A DNA stretch of 64,000 nucleotides from assembly GCF_000498755.1 (NCBI RefSeq), contig NZ_AXUS01000004.1, positions 62,001-126,000 of the forward strand, given 5' to 3'. A program made the position numbers and the translations under genes. Position 1 is the stretch's first letter, and each line of letters opens with the position of its first letter. This document shows, piece after piece, positions 9,895 to 18,925 of the stretch. The notes beneath the pieces are model-generated. The model saw only the letters and a list, made by a program, of their open reading frames with translations, was not told the origin of the DNA and did no database searches. The stretch comes from Clostridioides mangenotii TR (GTDB lineage: Bacteria > Bacillota > Clostridia > Peptostreptococcales > Peptostreptococcaceae).

Positions 9895-10673
9895 TTACCT
9901 CTTCTCTTTATTAATGTTTACCATTTTACGTCCTATAAAATCAAAAAAACATCCTGCAAACTTTTTTATTGGTCCTAAGGCTGTTTCATAATAATAGTCA
10001 GACTCAAACCAGCCTTTATCCTTATATTAGAAATAATCAAAGTACCTCACGTCAATAGACTGAAGACTTGTTCGCGTCATTCTGAACAACATCAGTCTAA
10101 AGAATGAAGGCTCTGATAGTGTAGGTCGAATAAGTCCATTATAAAATTTCACAGAGGATTTTTTGATTTTCTGTTTTAATTTTTTTTGCTGAAGTTCAGT
10201 CATTGGTTCCAGTGTAGATAAACAGCTACCTTTTGTCACATTAAAACCAAAGTTCTCTCCCATACCTTCTAGGTATTTAAGAATGTCATATCCGCCAAAA
10301 ATACCCTGCGTAACTATTGCTGTAAAAGTCTTGCCAAAGAATCTTGGTCTGTGAAATATATATGCAAATCGGTCAAAAAAGTTCTTTATACGAGCTGATA
10401 CCTGAAAAGCATAATTCGGAGTGGCAAAAATTACACCGTCCGAATGTTCCATCTTCTCAAGCAGTACATTCCTATCATCTTTAAGAGGACAAAATTCTTC
10501 TCCTTTATCAAAGCATAACTTACAGCCTAGACAAAACTCCAAATTATACTCACTCAAAAAACATATTCAAAATTGAATTCATCATATTGTTTTAAATATT
10601 TTTCAAATTCTTGAATTGCCTGATAGGTTGTTTTTTTGCGTGCACTTCCTATAAAAGCAGTTATTTTTTTCAT
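9895..10673 (-). pseudogene. NADPH-dependent FMN reductase / flavoprotein, doubly broken
   Basis: An ATG at 10673 behind GAGGTGATG starts MKKITAFIGSARKKTTYQAI, the entry strand and phosphate loop of the NADPH-dependent FMN reductase family. The frame stops in a run of six T (minus strand; 10556-10561). One added T continues it into LSEYNLEFCLGCKLC, a Cys-rich segment typical of flavoproteins of this group, and VIFATPNYAFQVSARIKNF. The second part ends at a TAA (10027-10029), yet the same frame continues with DKGWFESDYYYETALGP to a stop at 9895. The gene therefore carries one frameshift and one nonsense codon, which favours true decay. It heads the TetR/flavodoxin operon. Confidence 0.8.
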
Positions 10674-10716
10674 TTTCAGCATCACCTCACAATTTATATA
10701 TAATTTTTACATTTTT

Positions 10717-10744
10717 ATGAATGAATATTTTTTTATTCATTCAT
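10717..10744. promoter_or_regulatory. TetR-type operator, perfect inverted repeat
   Basis: ATGAATGAATA and TATTCATTCAT are exact inverted repeats of 11 bases separated by six T. They lie 44 bases upstream of the flavin reductase start, overlapping the expected promoter. The size and AT-rich TGAATGAATA-type half-site fit AcrR/TetR operators, so the TetR at 9302-9889 is the obvious binder. Confidence 0.7.
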
Positions 10745-10984
10745 TTATATTCATATCGTAGCATGAATATATAATTCTGTCAATTCTAATTTTTATATCA
10801 CTTGTTTGTATTTCAAATGTAACAAAGGTTAATTGATATGAACAATAAAATTGTTAAAAAGACTCTTACGATCCTACACTTGATTAATAAAGAGCCCATT
10901 AAAAAATTTTTTTCTCTAAAGTGCTAACTGAAAGTAGGATTTAGATATAACTGAAAGAAAATAAAGATGTGATGTGATAATAAT

Positions 10985-11400
10985 ATTCAAAACAAAGAAA
11001 GAACTGAGAAAGCTCTTAATGATGGTATGATCGAGTATGAATTGAAGTGCAATTTATAGATAAAACAAATCTTAGTTTTGCAGATTATTTATACTATTGG
11101 TATAATGAATATGTAAGTATAAACTGTAAACATAACATAAAAAGGCTATATAATTTTATAGTAGAAAAATATTTTTTAAAAGTGATATGATATACTGTAT
11201 AACTAAGGTAGCAAAAGAAAAGCTATATATACACTTTACTTTTCACATGTGGAGACATACATACTCTACAATATAAATGAAAACATGGGGCAACGCTAAA
11301 GATGTCCGATGCAGATCAGGTAATTCAATTAAAGTGTAACACTTAATACACACTCACATCACTCAGATGTTACTAAAGAATAATAAAATAAAATGTTTAA
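10985..11400 (+). pseudogene. Relic of a phage/Tn916-type tyrosine integrase
   Basis: Scattered pieces of a tyrosine recombinase can be read in the plus strand across several frames. They are FKTKKELRK and TEKALNDGMIEYE near 10985-11045, LSFADYLYYWYNEYVSINC from 11071 (the SAM-like core-binding domain), FHMWRHTYSTI from 11241 (the box II H-x2-R-H motif), GNAKDV near 11290 and TYTHITQML near 11345-11375 (around the catalytic Tyr). The middle of the catalytic domain is deleted and several stops and shifts intervene, so it is inactive. It marks an old insertion; no cargo or matching att sites are recognisable. It fills most of the gap between 10745 and 11574. Confidence 0.8.
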
Positions 11401-11574
11401 AATGTTTGAAAACTATCTAATTTAGTATTGGTCACCCTTAACTTCTCTAGGGTAGCAAAGCGGTGTTAAATATCTAATAATTATATATAGCTTTATACTA
11501 GTTGAAAGTACATAACATTTAATATATTTTTGAGTTATAATATAAATAGTTTGTATGTAATCAGGGAGTTAAAA

Positions 11575-12345
11575 ATGGATAAGAAAAATAAAAAACGAAA
11601 AACGATCAATAAAGCAAAATTATTGCTTACTCTATTAGTACTAATTACTATAATATCAGGTTTGGCATTTGGAGGATTTAAGATATACACAATGTTAAGA
11701 CTCAAAGAGGTTCCTAAGACACCCTCTAAAGTAGTTGCGCCACAAAGCGCTAAACCAGAAATCAAAGAAGAGGAAAATAAAGAAGTAATCTTCACTCATT
11801 CTGAAATACCTTATGAAGTTAGGCTCAGAATGGTAGGTAAATCTATGCCTAAGGAAGATAGTTTAATAAAATTTAGCGATCTTTCATATTTAAAATTAAC
11901 TTACTACGGATTTGACAACAAGATACATAACGGAGAAATGGTTGTAAGTAAAGAAGTCGCACCAGAAGCTGTGAGTATATTTAAAGAACTTTACGAAAAA
12001 AAATATCCTATAGAAAAAATGAAGTTAATCGACGAATACGACGGAGATGATGAGGCTTCTATGGAAGATAACAATACCTCTGCATTTTGTTACAGAGTAA
12101 TTTCTGGAACTGATACTCTTTCAAACCATGCTAAAGGACTTGCAATAGACATCAATCCCAAACAAAATCCTCATGTAACAGAAACTGCTGTGCTACCACA
12201 GGGTTCTGAATCATTTGCAAATAGAGATGATATTAAAAGAGGAATGATAAAAAAATACGACCTGTGTTATAAAGCTTTCACTAAGAGGGGTTGGGGCTGG
12301 GGTGGCCACTGGAAAAATCCAGACTATCAGCATTTCGAAAAATAA
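11575..12345 (+). CDS. M15-family D-alanyl-D-alanine carboxypeptidase, membrane-anchored
   Basis: After a Lys/Arg-rich start, a single transmembrane segment (residues about 14-36) anchors the protein with its catalytic domain outside. The domain shows SNHAKGLAIDIN (S-x-H-x6-D) and a terminal GGHWKNPDYQHFE with the second zinc His, the pattern of VanY/CwlK-type M15 peptidases that trim D-Ala or cleave L-Ala-D-Glu in peptidoglycan. ATG at 11575 is preceded by GGGAG at six bases; an upstream in-frame start would add 15 residues without a ribosome site. It stands alone just after the integrase relic. Exact bond specificity is not determined by the sequence. Confidence 0.88.
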   Translation: MDKKNKKRKTINKAKLLLTLLVLITIISGLAFGGFKIYTMLRLKEVPKTPSKVVAPQSAKPEIKEEENKEVIFTHSEIPYEVRLRMVGKSMPKEDSLIKFSDLSYLKLTYYGFDNKIHNGEMVVSKEVAPEAVSIFKELYEKKYPIEKMKLIDEYDGDDEASMEDNNTSAFCYRVISGTDTLSNHAKGLAIDINPKQNPHVTETAVLPQGSESFANRDDIKRGMIKKYDLCYKAFTKRGWGWGGHWKNPDYQHFEK

Positions 12346-12444
12346 ATAATCGATTTAGTAAGTTTATAAGATATTATATTAAAATCTAAAAATAAATTTA
12401 TTATATTGTATATTGAATGAAAATAAAACTTAAAGGTGAAATTT

Positions 12445-14367
12445 ATGAATTTAATGACTTTAGAAAATATAAGCAAGAATTATTCAGAAAAACCGTTACT
12501 TAACAACATCTCACTTGGAATAAATTCAGGTGAGAAAATTGGTATGATCGGAGTTAACGGTACTGGTAAATCTACCCTACTTAAAATAATAGTAGGAACA
12601 GAAATTAGCGATTCTGGTTCAATAATCAAAACTAACGGACTTCGAATCAAGTACCTACCTCAAAACCCAGACTACGACGAAAATTCAAGTGTACTAGAGC
12701 AAGTATTTAACAGTTCTTCAAAAGAACTTAAAATAATAGGTGAATACAATGACTTACTTGAAAAATCCAGTAAAAAACAGAGCGATGAACTCAACAAAAA
12801 AATATTAAAAGTACAGGAAAGTATCGACGATTTAAACCTATGGGATTTAGAAAGTGAAGCGAAATCAATACTTACAAAACTTGGAATAAATGATTTCTCT
12901 CAAAAAATACAAGAATTATCAGGAGGTCAGAAAAAGAGAATTTCTCTAGCATCTGCATTAATTACTCCGTGTGATTTGTTGGTATTAGATGAGCCTACCA
13001 ACCATCTTGATAACGACACTATAGATTGGCTCGAAGAGTATCTTAACACTAGAAAAGGCTCTTTACTAATGATAACTCACGATAGATATTTCCTAGATGC
13101 AGTAACAAATAGGATAATAGAGTTAGATAAAGGTAGACTATTTAGCTATGATGGCAACTACTCTATTTACTTAGAGCGTAAATCAGAGAGACTTGCAATG
13201 GAAGCAAGTATAGAAGACAAAAGACAAAACCTAATAAGAACAGAATTAAAATGGGTAAGAAGAGGTGCACTAGCACGTAGTACAAAGCAAAAGGCCAGAC
13301 TTCAAAGATTTGACGATCTAGTTAATAATGAAGCTTCAAAGAAAGATGAAAACATAGATATTTCAGTATCTTCAAGTAGACTTGGCAAAAAGATAATTGA
13401 AATAAACAATATTTCAAAATCATTTGGATATAAAAAAGTAATAGATAATTTAGACTACACAATTGCCCGTAATGACAGAATTGGAATAATCGGAAAAAAT
13501 GGATTAGGTAAATCTACTCTTATTAACTTAATAAACAGAACAATCGAACCAGACAGCGGAACAATAGAAATTGGAGAAACCGTAAGAATTGGATTCTTCT
13601 CACAAGATGACAGTCATATGAACCCAGATCAGAGAGCAATCGATTATGTAAAAGAAGCCAGTGACTATATAGAAACAGCTGACGGAACCAGAATCACAGC
13701 ATCTCAAATGTGTGAAAAATTCTTATTTAGCTCCACAATGCAGTACACTCAAATAAACAGACTATCTGGTGGTGAAAGAAGAAGACTTCACCTTCTCAGA
13801 GTCCTTATGATGGCTCCTAATGTGCTTCTACTCGATGAGCCTACCAATGACTTAGACATAGCTACTCTAAATATCTTAGAGGACTATTTAGATGGTTTTG
13901 ACGGTGTTATAATAACTGTTTCACACGATAGATACTTCTTAAACAGAGTTTGTAGTAAAATATTCGCTTACGAAGGAAATGGAAAAATCTATATATACAC
14001 AGGAAACTACTCTGACTACATTATTTACAGGGAAATACAAAATATCGAATTTGAAGAAGATATTAAATCAAGCTCAACCCTTGAAAAAAATACTGAAAAA
14101 CAAAGCTCAGAAAAACCAAAAGAAAAGAAAAAAGTAAAGCTTTCATACAATGAACAGCGAGAGTACGACAACATAGATCAAGACATAGAAACTCTTGAGA
14201 AAAAAATAGAAGCTCTTGAAAACAGCACATCAGAATTTGCTACAGATTTTACAAAGCTACAGGAAATACTAGATGAGAAAGCTGAATTGGAGGGCGAACT
14301 TGAACATAAGTATGAAAGATGGGAATATCTGAATAATCTTGTAGAAGAGATAAATGAAGGAAGATAA
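12445..14367 (+). CDS. ABC-F family ATPase (Uup/YfmR-like)
   Basis: Two ABC cassettes lie in one soluble chain. The first has Walker A GVNGTGKST near residue 37, signature LSGGQKKR and LDEPTNHLD. The second has GKNGLGKST, LSGGERRR and LDEPTNDLD. The linker KWVRRGALARSTKQKARL between them is the P-site tRNA interaction motif region of ABC-F translation factors, and residues from about 560 form a charged coiled coil, as in Uup and YfmR. Such proteins act on stalled ribosomes or protect them from antibiotics; the long coiled coil favours a housekeeping role over resistance. ATG at 12445 follows AAAGGTG. A long palindromic hairpin follows immediately. Confidence 0.92.
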   Translation: MNLMTLENISKNYSEKPLLNNISLGINSGEKIGMIGVNGTGKSTLLKIIVGTEISDSGSIIKTNGLRIKYLPQNPDYDENSSVLEQVFNSSSKELKIIGEYNDLLEKSSKKQSDELNKKILKVQESIDDLNLWDLESEAKSILTKLGINDFSQKIQELSGGQKKRISLASALITPCDLLVLDEPTNHLDNDTIDWLEEYLNTRKGSLLMITHDRYFLDAVTNRIIELDKGRLFSYDGNYSIYLERKSERLAMEASIEDKRQNLIRTELKWVRRGALARSTKQKARLQRFDDLVNNEASKKDENIDISVSSSRLGKKIIEINNISKSFGYKKVIDNLDYTIARNDRIGIIGKNGLGKSTLINLINRTIEPDSGTIEIGETVRIGFFSQDDSHMNPDQRAIDYVKEASDYIETADGTRITASQMCEKFLFSSTMQYTQINRLSGGERRRLHLLRVLMMAPNVLLLDEPTNDLDIATLNILEDYLDGFDGVIITVSHDRYFLNRVCSKIFAYEGNGKIYIYTGNYSDYIIYREIQNIEFEEDIKSSSTLEKNTEKQSSEKPKEKKKVKLSYNEQREYDNIDQDIETLEKKIEALENSTSEFATDFTKLQEILDEKAELEGELEHKYERWEYLNNLVEEINEGR

Positions 14368-14480
14368 TAAAAAATAGCGATAAATATAAAGGATGGAGAT
14401 GTCCAGCACCACAGATTGGGAAAAAGTCTGTAACTGTGCTGGACATCTCCATCCTTCACATTTATCGCTATTTTTTATTA
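14367..14480. repeat. Palindromic repeat, copy A (also a terminator)
   Basis: A stem of about 44 base pairs begins in the ABC-F stop codon. The outer arms AATAAAAAATAGCGATAAAT / ATTTATCGCTATTTTTTATT are perfect and the inner arms GGATGGAGATGTCCAGCAC / GTGCTGGACATCTCCATCC are perfect; two differences lie between them. The loop contains CAGATTGGGAAAAAGTCTG then TAACT. The same loop recurs at 14805-14845 (opposite strand) and 47318-47340. The two imperfect pairs are G-U in minus-strand RNA but A-C in plus-strand RNA. The T-rich 3' end could also terminate ABC-F transcription. Confidence 0.85.
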
Positions 14481-14770
14481 TTTTCCTCCCATTTTGGTGG
14501 AAAAAAGTTCAAACCTAAGATCTGAAAGCATTGCTTTAAGGGCGATTTAGCCCTATTTAAAATAAATATCTATACTTAATAATACTGAATATTAAACGAT
14601 TAATATATTCAGCTCCTCAAATTGGAAAGTTCTGTAATTGTGAGATATCTCCAACCTTCACAATTTACACTACCCAAATAAATAGAATTTCAGACAAAGC
14701 CGCATACTCTTACATTTCTATATACTGTGACTTTTAGCCCTTCCGCTCTTAACGCATCTATTATAAGGAA
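14481..14770. other. Gene-free spacer with small palindromes between two large ones
   Basis: I see no credible gene here. Besides the degenerate repeat copy at 14608-14672, there is a short hairpin AGGGC-GATTTA-GCCCT near 14537-14553. An inverted pair AGCCCTTCC / GGAAGGCT (about 14733-14775) leads into the left arm of copy B. The block looks like a landing zone for palindromic elements. Confidence 0.5.
14608..14672 (+). repeat. Degenerate copy of the palindromic repeat
   Basis: AAATTGGAAAGTTCTGTAA, TTGTGAGATATCTCCAACC and TTCACAATTTA align in order with the loop and right arm of copy A (CAGATTGGG..GTCTGTAACTGTG, GACATCTCCATCC, TTCACATTTA) with scattered substitutions. The left arm is no longer recognisable. 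It reads in the same orientation as copy A. Confidence 0.6.
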
Positions 14771-14886
14771 GGCTATTTAAATCCGGGAAATGTAAACAAA
14801 GAGGATATCTTGCACAGTTACAGACTTTTTCCCAATCTGTTGTGCAAGATATCCTCTTTGATTGCATTTCCCGGATTTAAATAGCC
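14771..14886. repeat. Palindromic repeat, copy B (inverted relative to copy A)
   Basis: Arms of about 46 bases run from GGCTATTTAAATCCGGGAAA to its complement TTTCCCGGATTTAAATAGCC, with inner arms AGAGGATATCTTGCACA / TGTGCAAGATATCCTCT and only two differing positions. The loop is the exact complement of copy A's, read here as CAGACTTTTTCCCAATCTG. The arms share little with copy A apart from the loop-proximal GCAC, so arm sequence has changed while pairing and loop are kept. No T run follows, so it is not a simple terminator. It sits eight bases beyond the NRPS stop codon. Confidence 0.85.
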
Positions 14887-14893
14887 AACCATA

Positions 14894-17083
14894 CTACATA
14901 GGAAGTGCCCTTTTATTGACCTTACCGATAGGAGTAACCGGAATTTTATCAATCCTAACAATTATCTTAGGAATCATATAACTCGGTAATTGTCTTTCCA
15001 AATAATACCTTATAGACCTTGAGTTCACCTCGTCGTAGTCATGATCGTCAACTACATAGTAAGCTATTAAATACATTTCACCTTCTTCATCTTCTCTAGA
15101 TACACATACTGAACTCTTTATTTCTTTAATTCTGTTTATTGTATTTTCTATTTCGTACAAGTCTATTCTAAACTCGCCTATTCTAACTTGGTTGTCTAGT
15201 CTTCCAATGTAATCTAGGCTCCCATCTTCAAGCCATCTTACAAGATCTCCTGTTCTGTACATCTTTTCTGTATACTCATCTTTTTTAAATGGATTTGGTA
15301 CAAAACTTTTCTTTGTAAGTTCTTCGTCTCTTAGGTATCCCCTTGAAATTTGAATTCCTGATAAACATAGTTCTCCTGGTACACCTATCGGACAGACTTT
15401 TTCTGTTTTATCTAATACATATGCGTAAGTGTTATATATTGGCTTTCCAATTGGAACTCTATCGTATTCCCTATCTACTAGAAATGAAGTCGATATAACT
15501 GTGAATTCTGCCGGTCCATATTCGTTGTAGAGTTTATAGTTCCTGTGTTTGTATCCCTTTAGACGCTCTCCTCCTGTTTGTAGAACTCTTATAGAGAAAT
15601 TGTTACAGTTCTTTATAAAAAGTTTTGCAATGGCTGTAGGTAGAGCCAAGACTGTTATATCTTCTTCCTCACAGTATTCATTTACTGTGTATTCGTTGAA
15701 TTTTGATTCTTCGGGCATTATATCTACCGATGCCCCTACTAATAAGTAAGGGAATATCTGTTTCATAACTGCATCAAAACTAAAGCTCAAATATACGCCG
15801 CATATGTCTTCTTCTGTTATTTCAATAGATTCTATACTATGGAAACACATATTTATTAGGCTTTTGTGTTCGATTGTCATAGTCTTTGGTCTTCCTGTAG
15901 ATCCTGAAGTGGATATTGTGTACACTCCATTATCCGGAGTTATAGTCTCTGTAAGTTTGTAAACCATATCTAAGTAACAGTTGCTATCTATATCTATTAT
16001 CGTTGTATCTATGGATTTAACCTTGTATTTAAGCTCATCAGATGTTATTACAACCTTTGCATTGCTATCTTCAAGTAAGTATTCTATTCTCTCTTTTGGG
16101 TTATTTATATCTATAGGAAAAAATATTCCTCCAGCCTTCATTATTGAAATTGCTGCAACCACTATATTTAAATTTCTAGGCAACATAACAGCTACTATAT
16201 CTTCAGCATGAATTCCTATATGATTTAAGTATCCTCCGAGTTTATCAGTTAATTTATCTAATTCTTTATAATTGATACATTTGTATTCATCTCTTACTGC
16301 TATATTTTCGGGATACTTGTCTACACACTCTCTAAAGATAGATATGTAGTCTCTATCTAGAGGGATATCTCTTAGAGTGTTGTTAAAATTATATAAAACA
16401 ACATCTTTTTCAGATTTTGATATAAATTCTATATCATCAACTAATATATTTTCATCTGTTAGAATTTGTTTAATTATATCTCTAAATTCCCCAAGTACTC
16501 TATTTACTGTATCTGATTTGTATACTGCACTATTGTATCCTATCTGGATTTCTAGACAATCTCTTGCAGACAATATCACAAAAAATTCGTATAGTTTATC
16601 AAACCTCTCGATACAATCTTGTATATCCATCTCCTTATAAAAAAAGACTGTATTAATAAGTTTGTCTTTTAAAAGGCTTTCATTTTCTATATATATAAAT
16701 GGATTATTTGCGTATTCAAGTGATCTAATCCACTGATGCTGTACCTTCTTTAACAATTTCATAAAACTGCAATTATTTTTATAGTATATTCTTAAAGGGA
16801 CAAAATCTAGTGTCTTTCCAAAGACGACATCTTCTTCGTAAGTATATTTTTGAAGTATTAAACCGTATATAGTTTCAATTATGATCTCTATTGAAATTCC
16901 ATTTCTGCTCGAAAAATCAATAAGCTTTTTATATATATTTTCTTCTAATATAATCGATTTAAACAATAGCTCTTCATCAGACTCTTTATTAAAATAATCG
17001 TTAGGTATTTTTGCTACATTTGTGTAACTGTCTAATAAATCACTCCAATACTTCGTCTCTAAATTTAATTTAAATTCACTCAC
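14894..17083 (-). CDS. Orphan NRPS-like protein: partial condensation domain plus adenylation domain
   Basis: Residues 1-230 resemble only the C-terminal half of an NRPS condensation domain (VVFGKTLDFVPLRI matches the C5/C6 region) with no HHxxxDG active site. Residues 250-729 are an adenylation domain with all core motifs: INYKEL, IMKAGGIFFPID, YTISTSGSTGRPK, FSFDA, NEYGPAEFTV, GELCLSG, YRTGDL, GRLDNQVRIGEFRI, LPSYMIP and PIGKVNKRAL. It would activate an amino or hydroxy acid as the adenylate. There is no carrier domain after it and none encoded nearby, so the acceptor is unknown. A8 reads QVRIGEFRI instead of the usual RGxRI. It is monocistronic and borders the palindromic block. Confidence 0.85.
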   Translation of the reverse strand: MSEFKLNLETKYWSDLLDSYTNVAKIPNDYFNKESDEELLFKSIILEENIYKKLIDFSSRNGISIEIIIETIYGLILQKYTYEEDVVFGKTLDFVPLRIYYKNNCSFMKLLKKVQHQWIRSLEYANNPFIYIENESLLKDKLINTVFFYKEMDIQDCIERFDKLYEFFVILSARDCLEIQIGYNSAVYKSDTVNRVLGEFRDIIKQILTDENILVDDIEFISKSEKDVVLYNFNNTLRDIPLDRDYISIFRECVDKYPENIAVRDEYKCINYKELDKLTDKLGGYLNHIGIHAEDIVAVMLPRNLNIVVAAISIMKAGGIFFPIDINNPKERIEYLLEDSNAKVVITSDELKYKVKSIDTTIIDIDSNCYLDMVYKLTETITPDNGVYTISTSGSTGRPKTMTIEHKSLINMCFHSIESIEITEEDICGVYLSFSFDAVMKQIFPYLLVGASVDIMPEESKFNEYTVNEYCEEEDITVLALPTAIAKLFIKNCNNFSIRVLQTGGERLKGYKHRNYKLYNEYGPAEFTVISTSFLVDREYDRVPIGKPIYNTYAYVLDKTEKVCPIGVPGELCLSGIQISRGYLRDEELTKKSFVPNPFKKDEYTEKMYRTGDLVRWLEDGSLDYIGRLDNQVRIGEFRIDLYEIENTINRIKEIKSSVCVSREDEEGEMYLIAYYVVDDHDYDEVNSRSIRYYLERQLPSYMIPKIIVRIDKIPVTPIGKVNKRALPM

Positions 17084-17287
17084 TTTCGTCCCCTCCTCTC
17101 TTCAAAATCAAAATTACGCTTTTATGTAATAAGCTGCTTAATCTCTATGTATATTCGCTATACTCCATATTGTTTACATATATTTTATTTATACACACAA
17201 AGTTACTCTGAGATAACGATTTCTTTATTTAGTAAAAGCTATGTATAATTTGATATAAAATTTTAAATAAATTTCCAGTATATTTAT

Positions 17288-17327
17288 ATAAGACGATAGC
17301 TGATAAAAATCAAACTACCGTCTTGTA
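17288..17327 (-). terminator. Possible terminator after DUF3867 gene
   Basis: Reading the minus strand, AAGACGGTAG and CTATCGTCTT pair (one G-U) with an additional inner TGAT/ATCA. The tail is AT-rich without a clean T run, so termination is plausible but not certain. Confidence 0.45.
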
Positions 17328-17347
17328 TAATCTACTTTTATAATATT

Positions 17348-17935
17348 TTAGTAATCGTATTTATTCGTTGTCTCACACATAACTACTCTAATTTTTTTAT
17401 CAAACATCTTTTTATATGCCAATAAAAACTCGTTTAACTCAGAATCCATAAGATTTATTTTTTTATCACTACATAACATAATTTTTTCTTGATCTATTAT
17501 AACTTCTATGTCGTTTGTGTCATTCTTTATAGTAGTAAATATACAACTCTTAGGTTCTATTTTGCTCCCGTATATTTCGTAAAACCCAATGCTATTATTT
17601 AAAGCATCTATATTTTCTTCAGTAAAATTATTTCCATCATTACTAAGACCTAAGTTTGCTGGATCTATACCAAAACCCTTAAGCTGACTCTCTATTTCAT
17701 TGGTGTCCATGCCATATCTCTCCATAAACTGCTTTTGGATATTCATAAACTTCTTCTCAGAAATATTGTTGTCTTTCATATAATCAACTATCTTATTTGA
17801 AAACTCCGACATAGTAATATTTCCATCCATTACTGAGAAATAAAGGTTATATATATATTGTTCAAATTTATCTACATCGCTATCTTTAACTTTATTCTTT
17901 AATTCATTAAAATCTATAATTCTGTCATCAGACAT
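17348..17935 (-). CDS. DUF3867 family protein
   Basis: The 195-residue acidic, soluble protein begins with DDRIIDFNELKNKVKDSDVDKF. It has a helical N-terminal half and a C-terminal half of mixed strands, and matches my recollection of the DUF3867 family, which is confined to clostridia and has no known function. There are no membrane segments, cysteines in pairs or catalytic motifs. A GGAGG-type site precedes the ATG. It is monocistronic between the NRPS-like gene and the LD-carboxypeptidase, with its own 5' region of about 120 bases. Nothing in the context indicates a role. Confidence 0.7.
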   Translation of the reverse strand: MSDDRIIDFNELKNKVKDSDVDKFEQYIYNLYFSVMDGNITMSEFSNKIVDYMKDNNISEKKFMNIQKQFMERYGMDTNEIESQLKGFGIDPANLGLSNDGNNFTEENIDALNNSIGFYEIYGSKIEPKSCIFTTIKNDTNDIEVIIDQEKIMLCSDKKINLMDSELNEFLLAYKKMFDKKIRVVMCETTNKYDY

Positions 17936-18055
17936 ATTTATTCCTCCTTGCCATAAAAATCTACTTTGTAAAGATTATAACATATTTTATCATCATAATT
18001 TGAAAAACATTGACTTTTTAGGATATATATTATCATAAAATAATTTTTTAATTAT

Positions 18056-18925
18056 TTAAATTTTTCTTGAAATCTTGATAATTTTTTCGTTTGCATCTAA
18101 AGCACATCTTTCACCTAGCGGAATTGTAAGCATAGGCATACAGTGCCCAGATTTCAAATTAAATATTGATGGCTTCTTACAATCTTTTAATGTCTCTTTT
18201 ATAAGATTGTATATATCCTTATCATCAGCACAATCTTTAAAGTCCCCGAAAATGATTCCATTACAATCATCTAATTTTTTACACATTTTAAGTTGGGTCA
18301 TCATTCTATCCAGTTTATAAAGTGGTTCTCCAATGTCCTCAATAAAAAGTATTTTGCCCTTTGTATCTATTTCATATTCTGTTCCAAGTGTAGATACAAT
18401 TAGTGCCAAATTTCCTCCTATAATTTCACCTTCAGCAACTCCACCAAAAATCTTATGTATTTTTTGATGTTTAGGATTTTTTAAAACCAGCTCATTTTTG
18501 AAATTAATAGCATCTACCAATGACTTATAAGAAAACTTATCCCATCTCGGAGAACTTGCTCCCATTATTCCATGAAAGGTCTTAAGACCACACTTTTTAT
18601 AAAATGCTAAGTGAAGAGCTGTAATATCTGAAAAGCCTATAAATATCTTAGGATTAGATCTAATTATATCGTAATTGATCATGTCGAGAATCCTCATTGC
18701 ACCATATCCACCTCTGAGACACATAACAACATCCACTTCATCATCCAGAAACATCGCCTCTAAATCTCTACATCTAGTGAAGTCATCGCCCGCTAAGTAT
18801 CCTTTGTAATTTAGATAACAGCTTCTACTAAATTTTACTTTATGTCCATAGCTTTCTATACATTTCTTTATATCTTCTAAGTCTCCATCCCTTAAAGGGC
18901 CTGATGGAGCAACTATTCCTATCAT
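18056..18925 (-). CDS. LD-carboxypeptidase (peptidase family S66, MccF/LdcA-like)
   Basis: The sequence has GIVAPSGPL at the start, RGGYGAMRIL near residue 70, FIGFSDITALH with the nucleophilic Ser near residue 102, GGNLALIVSTLGT, and GHCMPMLTIPLG near the end with the catalytic His. These are the features of S66 peptidases, which remove the terminal D-amino acid of murein tetrapeptides in recycling or hydrolyse microcin-like acyl-amides. ATG at 18925 is chosen because GAGGTG lies six bases upstream; an in-frame ATG at 18949 adds eight residues. It is divergent from the M20/DppA genes, suggesting a shared murein-peptide theme. Confidence 0.88.
   Translation of the reverse strand: MIGIVAPSGPLRDGDLEDIKKCIESYGHKVKFSRSCYLNYKGYLAGDDFTRCRDLEAMFLDDEVDVVMCLRGGYGAMRILDMINYDIIRSNPKIFIGFSDITALHLAFYKKCGLKTFHGIMGASSPRWDKFSYKSLVDAINFKNELVLKNPKHQKIHKIFGGVAEGEIIGGNLALIVSTLGTEYEIDTKGKILFIEDIGEPLYKLDRMMTQLKMCKKLDDCNGIIFGDFKDCADDKDIYNLIKETLKDCKKPSIFNLKSGHCMPMLTIPLGERCALDANEKIIKISRKI

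Noticed and set aside
14367-14886. A composite transposon bounded by inverted palindromes A and B
   Set aside because: Although A and B are inverted, their outer arms are unrelated and there is no transposase or target-site duplication; independent insertions fit better.
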